Assembly: GCA_947497245.1 (NCBI GenBank)
Contig: CANMFO010000004.1
Coordinates: 245,759 to 309,758, forward strand
Length of the DNA: 64,000 bases
From: an uncultured Flavobacteriaceae bacterium
Lineage (GTDB): Bacteria > Bacteroidota > Bacteroidia > Flavobacteriales > Flavobacteriaceae
Direction: 5' to 3'
This document shows, in pieces, positions 61,498 through 64,000 of the stretch. A model generated the notes under the pieces. It worked only from the letters and a program-made list of their open reading frames with translations, was not told the DNA's origin and searched no databases. Numbering within the stretch: the first letter of the stretch is position 1; every line of letters begins with the position of its first letter. The position numbers and the translations under genes are program-made.

Positions 61498-62922
61498 ATG
61501 AAAACAAGAAAAGAAACGGATCTATTGGGAGAATTGGAGATTTCCAACGAATATTATTATGGTGTTCACACACAGCGTGCGATCGGTAATTTTAAAATTT
61601 CGAACTCCAAAATTGGCGACTTTCCAATCTTTGTAAAGGGATTGGTACTTACCAAAAAGGCCTGCGCGGCTGCAAACAAGGAAATAGGGACCATACCGGC
61701 AGATAAGGCGGACATGATCATACAGGCTTGTGATCATATTCTTGCCGACTTAGAGAAGTATGCCGTGTTTTTTCCATCGGATGTTTTTCAAGGGGGTGCG
61801 GGGACTTCAGTGAATATGAATGCCAATGAGGTAATTGCAAATGTAGGCTTGGAACTCAATGGCCATGAAAAGGGGAGCTATGATATATTGCACCCCAACG
61901 ACCATGTCAATAAATCACAATCCACCAATGATGCCTACCCAACAGCGTTTCGGGTTGCTGTATATTATTATATGAACCAGTTGCTGGAACGTATCAATAT
62001 TCTTACCACAAGTCTGGATAAAAAATCCGCTGCGTTCAAGAATGTACTTAAAATGGGCAGAACCCAACTTCAAGATGCCGTACCCATGTCCTTGGGCGAT
62101 GAGTTTGGGGCTTGGTCCACAAATCTAAAAGAGGAAACGAAAAACCTAAAGCATTGCCGCGATCTGATTTTGGAGGTCAACCTTGGAGCCACGGCTATTG
62201 GAACTGGCGTAAATGCCCCGGATGGGTATTCTGAATTGGCCATCGGTTTCTTGCAACAGTATACCAAGGCAAGTTTTGTCAGGGCCGAGAACTTGATAGA
62301 GGCCACTTCGGATTGTGGTGCCTATGTAATGATATCGGGAGCACTAAAAAGAACGGGAGTGAAACTCTCAAAAATATGCAATGACCTTCGACTACTTTCT
62401 TCCGGGCCCCGTTGCGGATTAAATGAGATCAACCTGCCCGAAATGCAGGCAGGTTCGTCCATTATGCCGGCAAAAGTAAATCCTGTTATCCCGGAAGTGG
62501 CAAACCAAGTTTGCTTTAAGATTATTGGGAATGATGTTGCCATTTCATTCGCTGCCGAGGCCGGACAACTACAACTTAATGTGATGGAGCCGGTAATTGC
62601 ACAATGCATGTTCGAATCTGTGGAATTGCTTTCCAACGCTTGTGTTACCCTAGCTGAAAAGTGTATCGATGGTATTACGGCCAATGAAGAGCACACCAAG
62701 CAAATGGTATTTAATTCCGTAGGAATCATCACTTTCTTAAATCCATATATCGGCCATCATATGGGCGACATTTTGGGTAAGGAAGCGGTTGCCACTGGCA
62801 AGAATATTCGAGAATTGGTGCTTGAAAAAGAGCTGCTTTCCGAAGAGGAATTGGATAAAATTCTGAGCGTGGAAAACCTGATGCACCCGAAGTATACTGC
62901 AACGCTGCACAAACAAGATTGA
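61498..62922 (+). CDS. aspA: Aspartate ammonia-lyase
   Basis: Converts L-aspartate to fumarate and ammonia. 474 residues. Fumarase/aspartase superfamily signature [16 protein letters not shown] (the Ser loop) near 320, plus [10 protein letters not shown] and [19 protein letters not shown] and the aspartase-typical VNPV context favour aspartase over fumarase. 20 nt after the Dcu stop and 40 nt before the asparaginase, so an operon. Confidence 0.95.
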   Translation: MKTRKETDLLGELEISNEYYYGVHTQRAIGNFKISNSKIGDFPIFVKGLVLTKKACAAANKEIGTIPADKADMIIQACDHILADLEKYAVFFPSDVFQGGAGTSVNMNANEVIANVGLELNGHEKGSYDILHPNDHVNKSQSTNDAYPTAFRVAVYYYMNQLLERINILTTSLDKKSAAFKNVLKMGRTQLQDAVPMSLGDEFGAWSTNLKEETKNLKHCRDLILEVNLGATAIGTGVNAPDGYSELAIGFLQQYTKASFVRAENLIEATSDCGAYVMISGALKRTGVKLSKICNDLRLLSSGPRCGLNEINLPEMQAGSSIMPAKVNPVIPEVANQVCFKIIGNDVAISFAAEAGQLQLNVMEPVIAQCMFESVELLSNACVTLAEKCIDGITANEEHTKQMVFNSVGIITFLNPYIGHHMGDILGKEAVATGKNIRELVLEKELLSEEELDKILSVENLMHPKYTATLHKQD

Positions 62923-62962
62923 CTATCCACAGGACAAATAGTTACATAAAAATTCATTAATT

Positions 62963-64000
62963 ATGAAAGTGCTAAAAATGAAAATGATGGCTTTCCTAAT
63001 GGTGGTATCTATGGCCGCCTTCGGACTTGCCCAAGACACAGAACTGCCCAACGTTAAGATTCTAGCGACTGGAGGGACCATAGCGGGGTCGGCTTCGTCG
63101 GCCACTTCGGGGAGTTACGCCGCCGGTCAGGTTGGTATTCAGACCATGATCAATGCAGTGCCCGGCATAGAAAAATTGGCCGATGTCTCCGGAGAACAAA
63201 TTGCCAACGTTGGTTCACAGGATATATCAGTGGAGATCTGGTTAAAATTGGCGAATCGAATCAATGAATTGTTGGCTTCCGACGATGTCGATGGAATAGT
63301 CGTAACCCATGGTACGGATACACAGGAAGAGACGGCCTATTTTTTGAGCTTGGTGGTGAAAAGTGACAAACCTGTGGTTACGACAGGGTCCATGCGTTCC
63401 TCGACCTCCATAAGTGCCGAAGGTCCGTTGAACCTATATAATGCGGTCGCGATAGCATCAAACCCGGACGCCAAGGGAAAAGGTGTGATGGTATCGCTCA
63501 ATGACCAAATACATGCCGCTCGGGATGTAAGCAAAATGAACACTACCAATGTGAACAGTTTTCAATCGCCCATTAAAGGAATGTTGGGAGGTGTGTTTTA
63601 TGGCAGATTGGGTTTTTTTCGTGAGCCAAATACAAAATTTGGGAACAGCAGTAAGTTTTCAATCTCCGGGGTCAAAGAACTGCCCCGTGTTGATATTGTT
63701 TATGCCTATGCGGATATGTCTCCAGATTTAATAGATATGCATGTAAAAGCCGGTGCCAAAGGTATCATAATTGCCGGCGTCGGGAATGGCAACATGACGG
63801 ATGCAATCTTGAAAGCGGCAAAAAAAGCCTATGAAGACCATGGTGTAATCGTTGTTAGGAGCACCCGTGCGGCCACCGGATGGGTTTTGCGCGACAATGA
63901 ATTTAAAGATGATGATTACCACACAATTGTATCGGGGGATTTAAATCCCGCCAAAGCACGAATTTTACTAATGCTTGCGATTTCCAATGGCGAAAAACTG
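62963..64000 (+). CDS. L-asparaginase, type II (truncated by window)
   Basis: 346 codons visible, no stop before the window end. Signal peptide (KMKMMAFLMVVSMAAFGLAQ) indicates export, so it is periplasmic. First catalytic threonine in LATGGTIAG and the second site in VVTHGTDTQEETAYFL are intact. It releases aspartate and ammonia from asparagine; aspartase next to it would make fumarate. The C-terminus lies outside the window. Confidence 0.93.
   Translation, partial: MKVLKMKMMAFLMVVSMAAFGLAQDTELPNVKILATGGTIAGSASSATSGSYAAGQVGIQTMINAVPGIEKLADVSGEQIANVGSQDISVEIWLKLANRINELLASDDVDGIVVTHGTDTQEETAYFLSLVVKSDKPVVTTGSMRSSTSISAEGPLNLYNAVAIASNPDAKGKGVMVSLNDQIHAARDVSKMNTTNVNSFQSPIKGMLGGVFYGRLGFFREPNTKFGNSSKFSISGVKELPRVDIVYAYADMSPDLIDMHVKAGAKGIIIAGVGNGNMTDAILKAAKKAYEDHGVIVVRSTRAATGWVLRDNEFKDDDYHTIVSGDLNPAKARILLMLAISNGEKL

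Noticed and set aside
1-64000. Novel defence, phage or mobile system
   Set aside because: No integrase, transposase, restriction, toxin-antitoxin, CBASS-like or phage structural gene was recognised. The window is mostly housekeeping and envelope functions.

Overview
This 64 kb window is a chromosomal segment of a Bacteroidota bacterium, most likely a marine Flavobacteriaceae member. The main clues are TAnnTTTG-type promoter elements, few Shine-Dalgarno sites, type IX secretion (T9SS) C-terminal tails on two secreted proteins, and flavobacterial forms of MetG, SerS, Prs, Pth and RsmA. Family assignments come from motif and protein reading by eye. No database search was run.

Layout. 0-5.2 kb: GntR/LacI-type sugar regulator, GH36-like glycosidase, PAP2 phosphatase and a nucleoside hydrolase lipoprotein. 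5.4-14 kb: metG, a DUF1800/DUF1501 secretion-linked pair, a YraN protein, an ACT-domain protein, a TlpA-like thioredoxin protein and a TerB-fold protein. 14-25 kb: mfd, then pdeM and an Lhr-type helicase (two members of the ligase-associated DNA repair set) with a ribokinase and sugar transporter between them, a second TerB-fold protein, fbp and an acetyltransferase. 25-36 kb: aspartate kinase, a fused acyltransferase resembling aminolipid synthases, a compact arsenic cluster (arsR, DUF6428, arsN-like, arsC), a run of small membrane and accessory proteins, a LuxR-type regulator, a 2-hydroxyacid dehydrogenase, a cupin and mgtE. 35.6-50 kb: mostly housekeeping genes (rsmA, a TPR protein, serS, ribF, pth, rplY, prs), interrupted by a large secreted reprolysin-like metalloprotease and its lipoprotein partner.

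A tRNA-Leu(CAA) with a clear promoter and terminator sits at 50.2 kb. To its right the DNA is visibly more AT-rich. This part holds a decayed AraC regulator, a third TerB-fold protein, two outer-membrane barrel proteins, an MBL hydrolase, a GltS glutamate symporter, a LytS/LytT-type two-component system, small or hypothetical proteins, and an amino-acid catabolic block of a Dcu-type C4-dicarboxylate transporter, aspartase and a periplasmic-type asparaginase that runs off the window. Together these genes predict glutamate uptake and conversion of asparagine to aspartate, then fumarate plus ammonia, with dicarboxylate exchange.

No phage, insertion sequence, CRISPR array, rRNA or recognisable defence system is present. 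The least-explained items are the DUF1800/DUF1501 pair (a possible Tat piggyback pair), the DUF6428 cysteine-tailed arsenic protein, the three TerB-fold proteins, the 41-residue membrane peptide heading the dicarboxylate block, and the compositional break at tRNA-Leu.
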